This document shows, piece after piece, positions 21,622 to 33,328 of a stretch of 64,000 nt of DNA. Both the position numbers and the translations under genes were made by a program. Below the pieces are notes generated by a model. That model did no database searches, was not told where the DNA came from, and worked only from the letters and a program-made list of their open reading frames with translations. Origin of the DNA: Pseudopyrenochaeta lycopersici (taxonomy: Eukaryota; Ascomycota; Dothideomycetes; Pleosporales; Pseudopyrenochaetaceae); contig NHZP01000002.1 of NCBI GenBank assembly GCA_003313425.1, positions 744,001-808,000 on the forward strand, written 5' to 3'. Within the stretch, counting starts at the first letter, position 1; each line of letters opens with the position of its first letter.

Positions 21622-24349
21622 ATGAGCACTATGAGCCCGAGGCAGGAGAGTACTCCGACGGTCCCATACCGCGTCCAAGAACATTAACGATGGTCTGAAC
21701 ATCAACTCGGCACTGGCTAGCACACAACACTGACCCAAACGTAGACGGGCAATTTATTTCCTGCACGACTAAGGGCCTCGCACCGAGACAAACGCCAGAA
21801 TACGACGTTTCGTCGCAATGGAAAGTTGCAGGCCTGTGAGCCATGCCGCAAAGGCAAGCTCCGATGTGACCATATGGTGCCTACTTGTGGAAGGCAAGCA
21901 GCTCTGCCTGAATCAAGGCTTTTGACATGGACGCTAACTTATAGAAGATGTGCCCGGCGCAACAAGCCTGGACAATGCGTCTACCACCCTGCGCCCTTGA
22001 CGAAGAAAAGCACCATACCGACTCCGCAACACACTAACTCTGATCAAAGCAGCCCCGAATTAAGCAGCGTGTATCATGCGTTTACTGAGCGACCGTCTGA
22101 TCGTAGCCCGTCATTCTCCGAGCTGGAGCGTGCAAGTCGTGCTGTGGACTTCCAACACTTTCCATCTCTAGTACAGTCTGCCGAAGAGAGTCCTGTTTCG
22201 ACACCAACCGGCTTGACCAATTCGAACAACGGTCCGTCTTATTCTAAAATCTCCCAGGCCAACAGTATCCCTGTGCAGCTCTGGACAGAAAGCCAACAGA
22301 CCATCGAGGAGCTTCGTAGGCCATTACCGGATCATCACATTCAAGCTGATGTTCTCAGCTTCGACAACAGATCTGCATTTATCAACCACTCTGCTGTACT
22401 AGCCGAGAACGAGCTTAGCATTGGCATACAGCCACCCAATGTTGGCTCGACACCCGTGTCGAAAGTCTCGCAGTCTCACATCGATAGGGGCGCTGTAGTG
22501 CTTACACTCCTGAAGGACATGCCAGTCCTTCAAAAGTACATTGACAAATGGTTTTCTTTTGCAGGTGGAATCATTGTGATTGAGCCTATGGTGAAGATAT
22601 ACACTATTGACTTGTGGTCGACGTGGCAAAAGACCCTCGAATCTCAAAGGCCTGCGGACCTGAGACTCATGTCTGAGCAGATCTGGGAAAATACGCTTAG
22701 ACCTGTCTCTAGACTTCTTGATAGACACACTACGCCTCAAGAATTCTGCAAAAATGTCACAGGTGAAAATTTGAGATGGGAGGTCGTCGGTATCATAGTG
22801 ACCTTGGTCTCGTTGGTAGCACAATCGCTAAAAGGTACTGTACAATGTGAGCTGTATGGCTTCTTTGAAGTTCAGCTAACATAAACCCTCAGAAGGAGAC
22901 CCGATATTTTGTTCGCACGACGACGCCCCGGTGGATAGAGCTGCGTTAGCTCTCAAAACGTGTAATGCCTCCGAAATGTGCGTCAGTTTCTGTGATGATT
23001 TCGGAGTCTTGAACGATCTGTATCTCTGGCTATTGTACGAGAACTCTGTCGCATACTGCTCTATGAGAGCTCGAGGAAGTAAGTATTCTGATGTCTATAA
23101 AATGCAAGGTTCGCTTTCTCGGTTGCCAACCGCGAGACTGCTGTGTACTATATCAAATTCTGCAGGCCCATACTGACGGCTTCAGGTTATGAGAATTCAA
23201 GGAAGACGTCTTGCCTAGCAGCAGCACTTCTATGTTGCAATCTGCATCAAGAAATCAAAGTTGATGATCACACCCCCTTCTTTGTAGCCGAGTTACGAAA
23301 GCGTTTGTTCATTTGCGCCTACGAAAAAGACAAACATTTCGCCACCTACGCAGGGAGGCCGCCGAAACTGACCAGACACTACTGTCAACTACAAATCCCA
23401 TTCGATTTGACAGATGCTCAAACGATGGCCGAAGGCCTGGATCTCGAACGTGTGGTGGACAAAGAAGGCTGGAATCAGCAAGGCATTGTGCAGCGATGCA
23501 CCTTCGCCCGACTTTCAGCTACGAACGCCCTTATTACAGAAGAGATATTAGAGATCTCCCTTGGACATTTGCCACAACACAATCTCGTTCTACAGGCAGC
23601 AGAAATCGAAGCCAAAACTAACAAGTGCTGGGAGGAGCTGCCTGACTTCCTCCGCATCGATAACAACGACCCGTGGAGTTCCAAACGCTCGTCTCTTGAG
23701 CTCTTATTTCTGATTTTTATTCGACTTGGTCATTTAGATCATCACTTCTTGTTACAGCGAACCTTGAGTAAGAAAGTCGGACTAGGATCGACTACTCCAA
23801 ACGTCAATCTCCTGTCCGTATGTGTCGAGATCTTTACGCTTGTTATTCTAATGGTAGACAACAAAGATCACTTCCGAGATTTCCAGGTTGACTTTGTTTC
23901 CATCTTAGCCAGCGAGTATTCCCCTTGCATGCTTGGTACGAGAGATTGACTGACGTTGATAAGTGCACGGAATCCCCACAGCAGCTGTCTTGGCAGTCGA
24001 ACTTCTTCATCAAGAGCGAAATCCTACATCTGCCTCCGCCATTGCATATCCCCTCCACCGATCAGATACTATTCAGAATCTCTCTGTCTTTGTATCTTGC
24101 CTTGGAACTGTCCGCGCCGAATCAAACGGTTTCCAAAGCTGCGACCGTGGCAGAAAGTTCTTGAAGAAGATCTTGGATATGATACTAGGTTCTGGGCCTG
24201 CGGCTCCGAGGAGTAGCCCACTAACAGTTGAAGGATCTAGTAACCCTGTGCTTGGGGCGCCATTGTTACAAGCCGCGAGCGATGGCGACTTTGTGCACTG
24301 GCTGGAGACTATGGAGTGGGATCAGGATGGCTTAATTAATTTCAACTGA
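21622..24349 (+). CDS. Zn2Cys6 transcription factor A with fungal-specific middle domain
   Basis: Probable nuclear gene-specific regulator; target unknown. Best model: exon 1 from ATG 21622 (end at 21660 or 21672, both donors weak), then 21745-21893, 21948-22834, 22893-23078, 23186-23935 and 23982-24349; about 792-796 residues, phases closing. The zinc cluster reads ACEPCRKGKLRCDHMVPTCG + RCARRNKPGQC, giving the canonical C-x2-C-x6-C-x6-C-x2-C-x7-C only if intron 21894-21947 is removed as a GC-AG intron with the AAG acceptor. The middle homology region (fungal transcription factor domain) runs from about DRGAVVLTLLKDMPVLQKYI through LAAALLCCNLHQE and LRKRLFICAYEKDKHFATYA GRPP to the C-terminal IPTAAVLAVELLHQE. 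The junction near 23936-23981 is uncertain: using the 46 bp intron deletes the conserved HGIPT, while keeping it needs a 28 bp intron or a frameshift. Confidence 0.82.
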
Positions 24350-24827
24350 GCTAGAGGGCAAGATAATATACAAAAGACTCCTTGCACCTTTCTCGCGATT
24401 GTGCCTAGCCTGTGTTCTGCATGCTTTTCATATTTCATTTCCATGAGGCTGCTTCAATGTGGTAATGGTCAGCAGCCAATCAAGCCCACTTTAAGCACGC
24501 CACGCGGGACACTGGCGTACGTCACGACTTTCGGCCGTAAGACATCCATCGCGGCGGTGCAACTTCAACATCGGAAGCGCAACCTTATTTCGAAGCGGGT
24601 GAACTTAACTAGACGTTATTCAAGATCTTACGTCCGTTTCTTCATTAGATCCACACAAAACAGCAATCGCAACAGTCGCAACGAAAGAGGAAGGTATAAG
24701 TAGGTAAGCCTTCCACCATCGGAAGAGCGCTACAGTCGCATAGCAGCTATACATTGCTTCCATCATCAAATGAAACTTATCAATGAATTCGACCCCTTTT
24801 CCATTTGAGATCTAACAACCACTCACC
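24350..24827. other. Intergenic
   Basis: 478 bp between two plus-strand genes; presumed 3' UTR and promoter. No TATA box or other element that I would commit to. Confidence 0.6.
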
Positions 24828-25453
24828 ATGAGCTGCAGGAAACGCAAACAACAGCGTCAGCTTGCACTTCAAGAGCAGTTTCTATATCAACCTTCCGTCC
24901 AGTCCCGTCAGCGAGGTTGCTGCGGAGCTCGACGCCAAAGGAAATTACTCGAAACAGAGGTTAATAAACGACACCCACAGCACATTCCGGTAGTGCTTGA
25001 TCCTAGACCTCAGTCCCATCCTTGCTCAATGGCAGGACTCATCGCAATCGGCATTGGTCTTGGTGCAGAGAAATTGGGACGCAAGATATCAGACAAAAGA
25101 CTTGAGAGAAAGGAAAAGAAGAGTGCTGCTGTAGGTCTCCTATACCGTCAACCTCTTTCCTTGACCCAAAATACCTTGCATACTATGATTATTCTTATTT
25201 GGCTTGGCACTGATTGAAATTAAAGGAACATGAAGCTATCTATGGTTCCGCTGAGTCTTCCTCAGCATCAGCGGCTGGATACCAGGGCCGTGAAAGGAAG
25301 GCTGACAGGAATTTGAGGAAGTCTGAAGAGGCGCGAAGAGAGCAAGAGAATGAGGGAAGAAGGAGAAGTGTCAGTGAAGAGAGACTCAGTGAGGAGGAGC
25401 CACCCCCGCCAAGCTATGAGGATGCTGTCAGGGGAGATGGACGCCGAGTCTAG
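24828..25453 (+). CDS. Small charged protein with glycine-rich segment and PPxY motif
   Basis: Two exons, 24828-25130 and 25226-25453, separated by a 95 bp intron (GTAGGT donor, CACTGAT branch, AAAG acceptor). 176 residues; the ATG has a good context (ACTCACCATGAG). Layout: basic N terminus with Cys pairs, a short Gly/Ile-rich hydrophobic stretch at about 69-80 (AGLIAIGIGLGAEKLG), a strongly basic helix (KRLERKEKK), a Glu/Arg-rich region, and a C-terminal PPPPSYEDA. PPxY motifs recruit WW-domain proteins such as Rsp5-type ubiquitin ligases, so a role as an adaptor or substrate is possible, but this is inference from the motif only. The single hydrophobic segment is too short for a certain membrane span. 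No named family recognised. Confidence 0.72.
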
Positions 25454-26461
25454 TACGGTATTCACTTAATGTTGAGGGTCAAAGTAATCTGAACAAAAGG
25501 TAAAAGGGAGACAGTCTAGCTCACTTTGTCAATTGCTATCTATGCACTACTTGTTGATTCAATCCATCATCTGTACACTTCCAGGCTTTGACCCAATCGA
25601 AAATGCGCCTCGCAACGCCACCGAATAATCCAGGCACTGCATTGCCACGCTAACCTCGAACATTTCGCTCTGCATATGCGAACGGTCTCGGAAATTATCT
25701 GAGAGGTCAGCTGCCTGGTGCGATCACGGGGAGGGTTGGTAACGGTCGTCATAATGCTTTGTGGGGAACAAAGACAACGAGCCGCTTCGGGCTTCGATCG
25801 ACCGAGAGCATACCCACCCTGTCTCGATATTTGCAGTATTGTGATCTCGGGGGCCTTGACGGTGTTGTTGGATCGATTCTTGCAGATGTCGTGATGAAGC
25901 GTTACGATGCATTGGTTCAGCACCAGGCTGTCGAGTACTACTTTGACACGTCCGCATTACATGAATCGCATAGCATTTTCCCAGCAACCAGGTCTCGAAC
26001 GGCGTGCGTTTTAGCATTCCATGTCGATGCTGTGTAACGGATCAGCTTGCAGATGCAATATCCGGAATTGTCTCTCATTCCTCGGTCCACCTTATCCCCA
26101 ATCCGGCAATCGACGACCGTCATCACTTTGTTCTTCACTTTGCGCCCCTATGCCAAAATCTCACAATGTTTGCTCACGAGACCAGAGGCGCTCATGGGAT
26201 GTCTGCCTTGGCCGCTTCCGTCGCCTCACCTTGCCGCAGTCACTGCGCGATGCAAGTGCTTTCGGACAGACTTTACGATATATTTCTCTGGGGCCCGCTT
26301 GCAGTTTCAAATTCCTTGACATAGTTGCAACTCCACGGCTGCAGTTACTACCACCACGTTCCACGCACACGACACGTTCAACTGCATTCCGCACTACGCC
26401 TGCGGCGACTCGCATCCCCCCTTGCTTACAGCAAAGAGCTTAATCGCAACAAGCTTTGAAC
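25454..26461. other. Intergenic, upstream of hexose transporter
   Basis: 1 kb; the final 300 bp are pyrimidine-rich and end in the transporter leader. Open frames here are short and unrelated to known families. No RNA gene seen. Confidence 0.55.
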
Positions 26462-28186
26462 ATGGCCCGTTGGGCTCCTTCGGCCACTCGTGGCGGCACG
26501 CTCGACCGTATCGAGGCCCCTGTAACTCTACGAGGCTATCTGCTCTGCGTCTTTGCAGCGTTTGGTGGTATTTTGTTTGGCTATGATTCGGGTTACATCA
26601 ATGGCGTTCTGGCTATGAACTACTTCAAGCAGGAGTTTGGAAGTGAGTGTTTACGCTCTTTGCTCCCGTATGTTTTATGTCGTGGGATGAGATTAACATC
26701 CTGCAGGTCCTTCCGACGCTCCTGCTGCCTTCAATGGTCGTCTCTACAAGACCTGGGAGCAATCCCTCATTGTTTCAATCTTGTCTGCGGGTACCTTCTT
26801 TGGAGCCCTCTTTGCAGGCTCCCTCGCTGACTGGATTGGTCGCCGTTCCACAATTATCGCTGGCTGTGGTGTCTTTTCCATCGGTGTCATTTTCCAGGTC
26901 GCCTCCACCACGGTATCAATGCTCGTCCCTGGCCGTTTGATCGCCGGCATTGGTGTCGGCTTCGTCTCCGCCATCATTATCTTGTACATGTCCGAAGTTG
27001 CCCCCAAGGCCGTTCGCGGTGCAATCGTGTCGGGGTATCAATTCTGCATCACTATTGGCCTCCTCCTAGCTTCAGTTGTTGACAATGCCACAAAGGACCG
27101 TATGGACTCTAGCTCATATCGAATTGCCATGTCTATCCAGTGGGTCTTTGCCTTGATTCTTGGTGTAGGCCTCTTCTTGCTCCCCGAGTCACCCCGCTGG
27201 TTTGTGAAGCGCAATCGCCATGATGACGCTGCCCGTGCCTTGGCCACCCTCCGCGGCCAACCTGCCGATTCTCTGTACGTCAAGGATGAGCTTAAAGAAC
27301 TGATTGCCAATTACAACTACGAGCTGAAGCATATGCGCGCTGGCTGGGCCGATTGTTTCCGAGGCGGATGGAAGCCTTCTGGTAATCTTCGGCGCGTTGT
27401 GCTCGGTATGGCACTCCAGATGATGCAGCAGTGGACCGGTGTCAACTTCAGTGAGTTACCCCTTCTTAAAGCCATCCATGAAAATCGTGTACTAACAAAT
27501 CAGTCTTCTACTACGGCTCCACCTTCTTTCAGACTGTCGGCCTCAAGAACGCATTTGTCGTGTCGATGATTACCACGGCCGTCAACGTTGGTTCCACACC
27601 CATCTCGTTCTGGACCATTGAGAAGTTCGGTCGCCGTATGCTTCTCATCTACGGCGCTATTGGCATGCTACTCTGTGAATTCATCATCGCTATCGTTGGC
27701 ACTACGGCCGAGGGCAGCAAAGCGGCTTCTACCTGCCTCATCGTATTCACCTGCATTTACATCTTCTTCTTCGCCTCGACCTGGGGGCCGGCTGCATGGG
27801 TCGTGATTGGCGAAATCTTCCCACTACCCATTCGCGCCAAAGGTGTCGCTCTCTCCACGGCCTCCAACTGGCTTTGGAACTTTGTCATCGGCTTCATCAC
27901 TCCTTACATGGTCAACTCGGAGTACGGCAACATGAAGACCAAGGTCTTCTTTGTATGGGGCGCGACGTGCACAGCTTGCGTCTTCTTCGCGTACTTCTTC
28001 GTACCCGAGACAAAGGGCCTCTCGCTTGAACAGGTCGACCGTATGCTTGAGGAAACTACGCCACGAGCTTCTGCAAAATGGTTTCCACACTCGACGTTTG
28101 TGGACGAAGCTGACGTTTCTTCACTTGAGACCACGGATAAGGTCCAGGCGGCTGCTCCTGAATTCCGTGAGCACAGGGATGTGTAA
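26462..28186 (+). CDS. MFS hexose/monosaccharide transporter
   Basis: Plasma-membrane sugar/H+ symporter-type protein of the major facilitator superfamily. Exons 26462-26642, 26707-27450 and 27504-28186; introns 64 and 53 bp (GTGAGT donors, CAG acceptors). 535 residues, twelve predicted membrane helices. Sugar-porter signatures: FGYDSGYINGVL in helix 1, DWIGRRSTI between helices 2 and 3, PGRLIAGIGVGFVSA in helix 4, LPESPRWFVKRNR before the central loop, QQWTGVNFIFYYG across the second splice junction in helix 7, EKFGRRMLLIYG, and PETKGLSLEQVDRM after helix 12. The cytoplasmic tails are short, so it lacks the long C-terminal extension of glucose sensors of the Snf3/Rgt2 type; it is more likely a transporter than a sensor. 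Exact sugar preference cannot be read. Confidence 0.93.
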
Positions 28187-28895
28187 GCTGTTCGGGAGTC
28201 TCAAGTTTCTCTTTCGGTGTGTTCTGATGTGTTACGACTTGACGTTGTTGGATCTTCTTCGAACAACAAGTTTCTTTGCTATGATTTTGAGTACTAGCGC
28301 GGTGTTTTGGTGCATGATACTCCAACTCTGATGTATGGGTTTAAAGGCTACCGGCGGATAGATGATACATTGTTTTCCTGATTAGTCGCGGACGATGAGC
28401 ATGGCTTGCGTTGGCATGATATCCTGCCAAGGCGTTGGCGCTCAATATGGCTTCTGTCGCTACCCCTCCGATACCTGTGTCGATAGTCTATTACGCAATG
28501 GGATAGTCATCAAGTATAGTTAGTAACACGGCTATACAGTTTGTACCTTGAATGCGTACTGTATTTGTTTCTTCACCTCTCCTCTTACGTGGTTGCTCCA
28601 GGATGTGGGTAATAGAGCGGTATGATGGAAAGTATCTCAAGAGACTTGATAAATTGAAGATGAAATGTATATTTCAGTGCTGGGTTTCTGCTCATGGTCG
28701 AACCACCCTATAGATCCAAGTCCAAATGAGATGCACGCTAGCTATGCTTACGCCTCGTTGATCATGACAATATCGTCATACCCAAAGCCATCGAGAAAAC
28801 GAACATATTCACAGCCTCTCGAACGCCCGCTCCTCTCCCAAAGACCAAACGCATCCCATTTTTTAAATCATCTACCTCATATCCTTGGTGCCGCG
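28187..28895. other. Intergenic between convergent genes
   Basis: 709 bp of 3' flanking sequence for the transporter and the methyltransferase; nothing else seen. Confidence 0.6.
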
Positions 28896-30139
28896 CTAGT
28901 GCACCGCATTTTCTGGTTTCCGGCCATGTACAAAATAGAACCGAATGTACAGGTGGAAAGCGCGATTTCGCACGTCGCTAATTACTTTTGCGATGAGGAC
29001 GCGGCACTCGGCTTCGCTCCAGCCGAGGACTTTGCCAATGAAGCCGAGCGTGTAGGGCTCAACGCCCATGGACATGTGCTCGCGCTGGTAGCGACCAATC
29101 TCTTTCATGCGGGGGTCCTTGGGCCAGGGACCTACTGGGACCTAGTGGAATGTGCGTTAGGACTAGTACCGAGACTAAACGAGTGTGATGTCAGGAAGGA
29201 ACTACACACCTTTACGACTTTCTCGTGCACGTCTACGAAGCCAGCGTCAATCATGCGTTGGCGTAGACTGTCACCAACACGAATATCCTTTTTGAAACGC
29301 TGGGCTGCGTCGTTGCACAGTTCCTGCCAATGCAGCATATCCGTTGCGTTTTCGAGTGTGCCGTCATCGCTCTCACACAGCGCAAGTGGTTCTTGGAATT
29401 CCAGCCATCCCCCAGGAGCCAGATGCGTGTAGCTCTGCTGCATGAGTTTGTCCCAATCCGAAATGGAACCGCTCAAGGTGCGGGCATGTATGAAATCGAA
29501 GGCTTCGGAGGCGCTGTAGACCCATTCGCTTTCGGCATCATCAATGTAGAATTTGGCGTTGGGGGGAATCCATGTCGGCTGGATGGGACTTAGATCTGTG
29601 CCTAAGACTTCAGACCCAGGGTTCTCGTCTGCAAAGTCAATGGCCCATATCCCTGTGCCTGTGCCAATGTCTAGGACGCGCTTCGGTGGTGGTTGGATTG
29701 GGGCATCGTATAGTTTTCCTCCTAAGATCAACAGGAAGATGTGGTGCAGGAGATCCAGACGGTCCTGCTCTTGCTCGTCGTTGGGGAGCACATACGAGCC
29801 GGACCGGAAGCCATGGTAGCGGCGGCCGTTAGAGTACTCATAATTTAGGATAGACGAGGCAAGAGAGGTGCTTGCGCTTGAGTTTGCGTCGAAGGCGCTG
29901 TCATTGTCGCTATTGCTGTGGGTGTCTGGCTCAAGATGGAGGACGGACTGAAGGTTGCCGACGGGAGCGCTGGCTTGCGACTGGTCTTGGTGCTGCTGTA
30001 GGGATGTCGCGGTGAGTGGTTGCGCCTCTGTAGGTTCTGTTGCTTCTGTTGCTGCTTGGGCTGATGTGGGTTCAGACGGTTGTGGCGGGTTCGGCGCCTC
30101 TGCCGTTCCCAGCGGCCCGCTGGCGGGGACAGCCGACAT
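28896..30139 (-). CDS. LaeA-like SAM-dependent methyltransferase
   Basis: Class I methyltransferase of the large fungal group that includes LaeA and UMTA proteins, often found near secondary-metabolism genes. Exons 30139-29210 and 29141-28896; intron 29209-29142 (68 bp, GTGTGT donor, CTAAC branch, CTAG acceptor). 391 residues. The first 95 residues are Pro/Ala/Thr/Gln-rich and disordered. Then come NYEYSNGRRYHGFRSGSYVL and NDEQEQDRLDLLHHIFLLIL, the typical pre-motif, and SAM motif I LDIGTGTGIWAIDFADENP, motif II-like LGTDLSPIQPTWIPPNAKF, FDFIHARTLSGSISDW and LAPGGWLEFQE. The C terminus ends with EAECRVLIAKVISDVRNRAF and YFVHGRKPE, again as in the family. Divergent from the P450. Which substrate it methylates is unknown; family resemblance does not make it the global regulator LaeA. 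Confidence 0.9.
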
Positions 30140-30941
30140 TCTGAGGGCGTTTGCTCTGCAAGGTCCTTGCGCAAGGCTGCGCACTCACACACACACTCAC
30201 AAATCTTGCGCTCTCAGTCGCTGCACGAGGAGAAGTAAATTCCAGCGTGTCCTGCCCAGGACGCCGACCGCATCTGCCGGGTAAGGGACACCCTTAAATG
30301 GTGCGTCCTACATAGTGCGTGCATCCCACATTGTGGTAGTGCATCCGTCGAGGCGCCGTCCGTCTGCCCATGGCCCATCCATATCCACGGGCCCGACATT
30401 TGCTTCGACGTATTGCCGGTGCTCTCTGCTCATGCCCTTCATCCACTATCACTACATGTGTTACGAAGTCCGTGCCGTAGTGCACATCCACGCGTGGTCC
30501 ATGCCCCTCGTGGCCTCGGAGCCATCGCTCGACAGTACCGTCTTGGGAATGGCCCATGGTCCACCGCGTGCTCGGCAGCTGTCAGCCAATGCGCATGCGG
30601 ACAAGCGGCGGCCCTTCACCTTATTTGTGCTCAACTAAACGCGAGTAACGCAAGTGAATGTGCACTATTTTCGGGGAGGGCGCGTCCACAGCCGCGCACC
30701 ACCCGCATCCCTATCAAGTGGCAGCCCGCAAGCGACGGCTTGGGAAGGTTGGATTGAACTATTTCGTTAATATGGGAGACTCCTTAGCCACGCCCCCCGC
30801 CGCCCTCGAGCCACCAGGTAGCCAATTCACTTTAATTGACCTTTTGCCCAGCATCTTCCTCTGCAAACACATGTTTCAGCTTTGTGACCACTCACCCCCC
30901 GCTCGTTCGTCGTATTGGGACTATCCGATACCTCGTGGACC
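30140..30941. promoter_or_regulatory. Shared promoter of methyltransferase and P450
   Basis: 802 bp between divergent starts, compatible with co-regulation. Contains C-rich tracts near the P450 start; no consensus binding site that I can assign to a known regulator. Confidence 0.5.
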
Positions 30942-32932
30942 ATGGACTCGGTAAACAGCACACGCTCCATCCTGCCCTCACTCCCGGTCTTACTTGCAGC
31001 GACTGCGGTGCTATACTGCTGCGGATTGGTGGTTTATCGCCTGTACGCGCATCCACTATCAAGGTTCCCCGGCCCGAGGATTGCGGCGGTTACGAGCTGG
31101 TACGAAGCCTACTACGAGATTGTTCTCAAAGGACAGTATTCGAAGCAGATTTCAAAACTTCATGACCAGTATGGTATGTCAATCGTGTCTCTCATGTCAA
31201 GTGCTCATTGCCATCTTCATCACGCGTTTGTCCATGTTTGCCAGCTAACACATTGACCAGGTCCTGTTGTTCGTGTAACGCCCCATGAGCTACACATTCG
31301 TGATGCTCGCTTCTTCGACGAGGTCTATGGGAAGAATCTTCATCTCGACAAAGAAGGATGGGACAAGAGATTTGGGTGCGCTGGAGGTGTACTCGCTACC
31401 ATAGATGCACAGCAACACAAGCGGCGTCGTGCAGCGCTTGCCCCCATGTCAGTATTTCTTCAAGTCGCCGATTCGTCTTATCAATTACCACCCTTTCGGG
31501 ATTGCCAGCCCTACTATGTCATCAAGGGACTATCAATGATGTCTAGGGATTCAATACTGACTGTATCCAGGTTCTCACGCCGCTCCATTCTCGACTTTAT
31601 TCATATCATCTACCGCCACATTGACACGCTCTCTCTACGCATGCAAGAGTTTGAGGCCCGCAAAGAGCCTTTGAACCTATCTCATGCTTTCCCTGCGCTT
31701 ACAGGCGACATCATCATGGACTACTTTTTCGGTTTCAATTACTCACAGCTCAAGCATCCCGAGTTTGAGAGCTTCCACGATGCTTTCATCAAGATTGGTG
31801 GGACAGGACATATTGCTACCCAGTTCCCCATGATCTACCCGGTGAGTGTTTAGTGAGACGAGGGCGAAGGAGAGCAAAACAGATAGTTAGAAGTTGAAAG
31901 AGAGTGCTGACTGAGGTGCCATGCAGATTATGAATAGCATCCCTGATCGAGTAACTGCGTGGCTGGAGCCCGCAGCGAAACCATTGCTCAAATTCAAGCG
32001 GGTATGTGGCACAGTTCGCCAAATTTCTCCATTCCACACGTCATTGAACTTCAACATCTACTTCTTGTGAAGCAGGGTTGAAAAGACTCCATCACTAACA
32101 AATACACAGGATCAATGGGAACTGATAGCGCGCACGCTCCGCGGCGAAGAGATCAAAAACAACGATGCCAAAAAGACCGTCTTCCAAGAAATCATCTCTT
32201 CCAAGCTACCCCCAGAGGATAAGACCCACCAGCGTCTCGCCGATGAGGCTCAAATCGTCATTGGCGGTGGCGTGGAAACGACTGCTTTCGCCTTGTCAAT
32301 AGCAACTTTCCATATTATCAACACCCCACACATCTACGAGAGATTGCACAGAGACCTCGTAGAAGCATTTCCTAATCGCGCAAGCCTAGAATTGTATCCA
32401 CTAGAGCAGATGCCCTACCTCAAAGCCATCATCATGGAGGCCGCCCGCTTATCCTACGGTCTCAGCGCCAGGAATCCACGAACGCACAAAACTCCCATTC
32501 AGTACAAAGACTGGATCATCCCAGCAAACACCTGCATTGTAAGTTTCCCGTCCCATCGTTGTGCTGCGTGTTGCTTTCAGGCTAATCCAACCCTAGTCCA
32601 TGACGATCCCTGAGCTCTCCCACGACGAATCCATCTTCCCTTCCTCTCGCTCCTTCATTCCAGAGCGCTGGCTCGACAACCCCACCACCTCGGACGGAAT
32701 CCCTCTGGATCGTTTTATGGTGTCATTTGGCCGTGGTACCAGGTCATGTCTTGGCATCACGTTGGCGTGGACCGAGTTGTACTTGACGCTAGGTATGATG
32801 TTCCGCCGCTACAAGTTCACGCTGCACGAAGCGGATGTGACGGATGTGGAGCTGGGGCATGATTTCTTTATCCCGGTGACGAGGCTGGACAGTAAGGGTG
32901 TAAGGGTGTTTGTGGAGAGTTCAAGGGACTGA
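30942..32932 (+). CDS. Cytochrome P450 monooxygenase
   Basis: ER-anchored haem-thiolate oxidase, class II. Six exons: 30942-31173, 31261-31447, 31571-31841, 31927-32001, 32110-32538 and 32597-32932; five GT-AG introns of 58-123 bp. 509 residues with all phases closing. Features: N-terminal membrane anchor (about residues 10-32) followed by YRLYAHPLSRFPGP; helix C region GWDKRFG and HKRRRAALAPM; I-helix oxygen-binding GGGVETTAF; K-helix E-x-x-R in MEAARLSYG; PERW; and the haem loop FGRGTRSCLG with Cys449. The intact motifs predict an active enzyme. The layout resembles fungal P450s acting on terpenoid or polyketide intermediates (trichodiene-oxygenase-like annotation is common), but the substrate is unknown. 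Its neighbour is the divergent LaeA-like methyltransferase. Confidence 0.93.
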
Positions 32933-33328
32933 GCAAGGGGGAAAAGGAAGAGAGGTGGGTAGATCGACTGATAATAAGTTATTTGGGAAAAGCATTCGAA
33001 CCAATTAATTAGGTAAAACTTGGGCATAGGATTACGAAGGGTATTTCCTCCGACACATGGCTTCTGTATGATAGTGTAGGAGGATTGTAGCCTTGGAAGC
33101 AGTAGACAAGCAAGGCTGAGCTAATGCCTGTCTTTGGACAAGGGTATACGGGTTCCAATGCCATCAGCTGAGCCACCCCGACTTTACGGCCTCCTCACCA
33201 CGATGACGTTCTTCCGTCCTTCAACTCCAGTCTTTCCCCTCCCACGCCAGTGCCTCATTCTTCGAAGGCGCAACTCCCGTTCCCCCTCTACCCTTCAAAC
33301 AATCCTCTTTCCTTTCCTGCTTCAAATC
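32933..33328. other. Intergenic between convergent genes
   Basis: 396 bp; no feature beyond presumed 3' UTRs. Confidence 0.6.

Noticed and set aside
21894..21947. Reading regulator A straight through this segment as exon
   Set aside because: It is open, but would put 20 residues between Cys4 and Cys5 of the zinc cluster; removing a GC-AG intron restores the canonical spacing.
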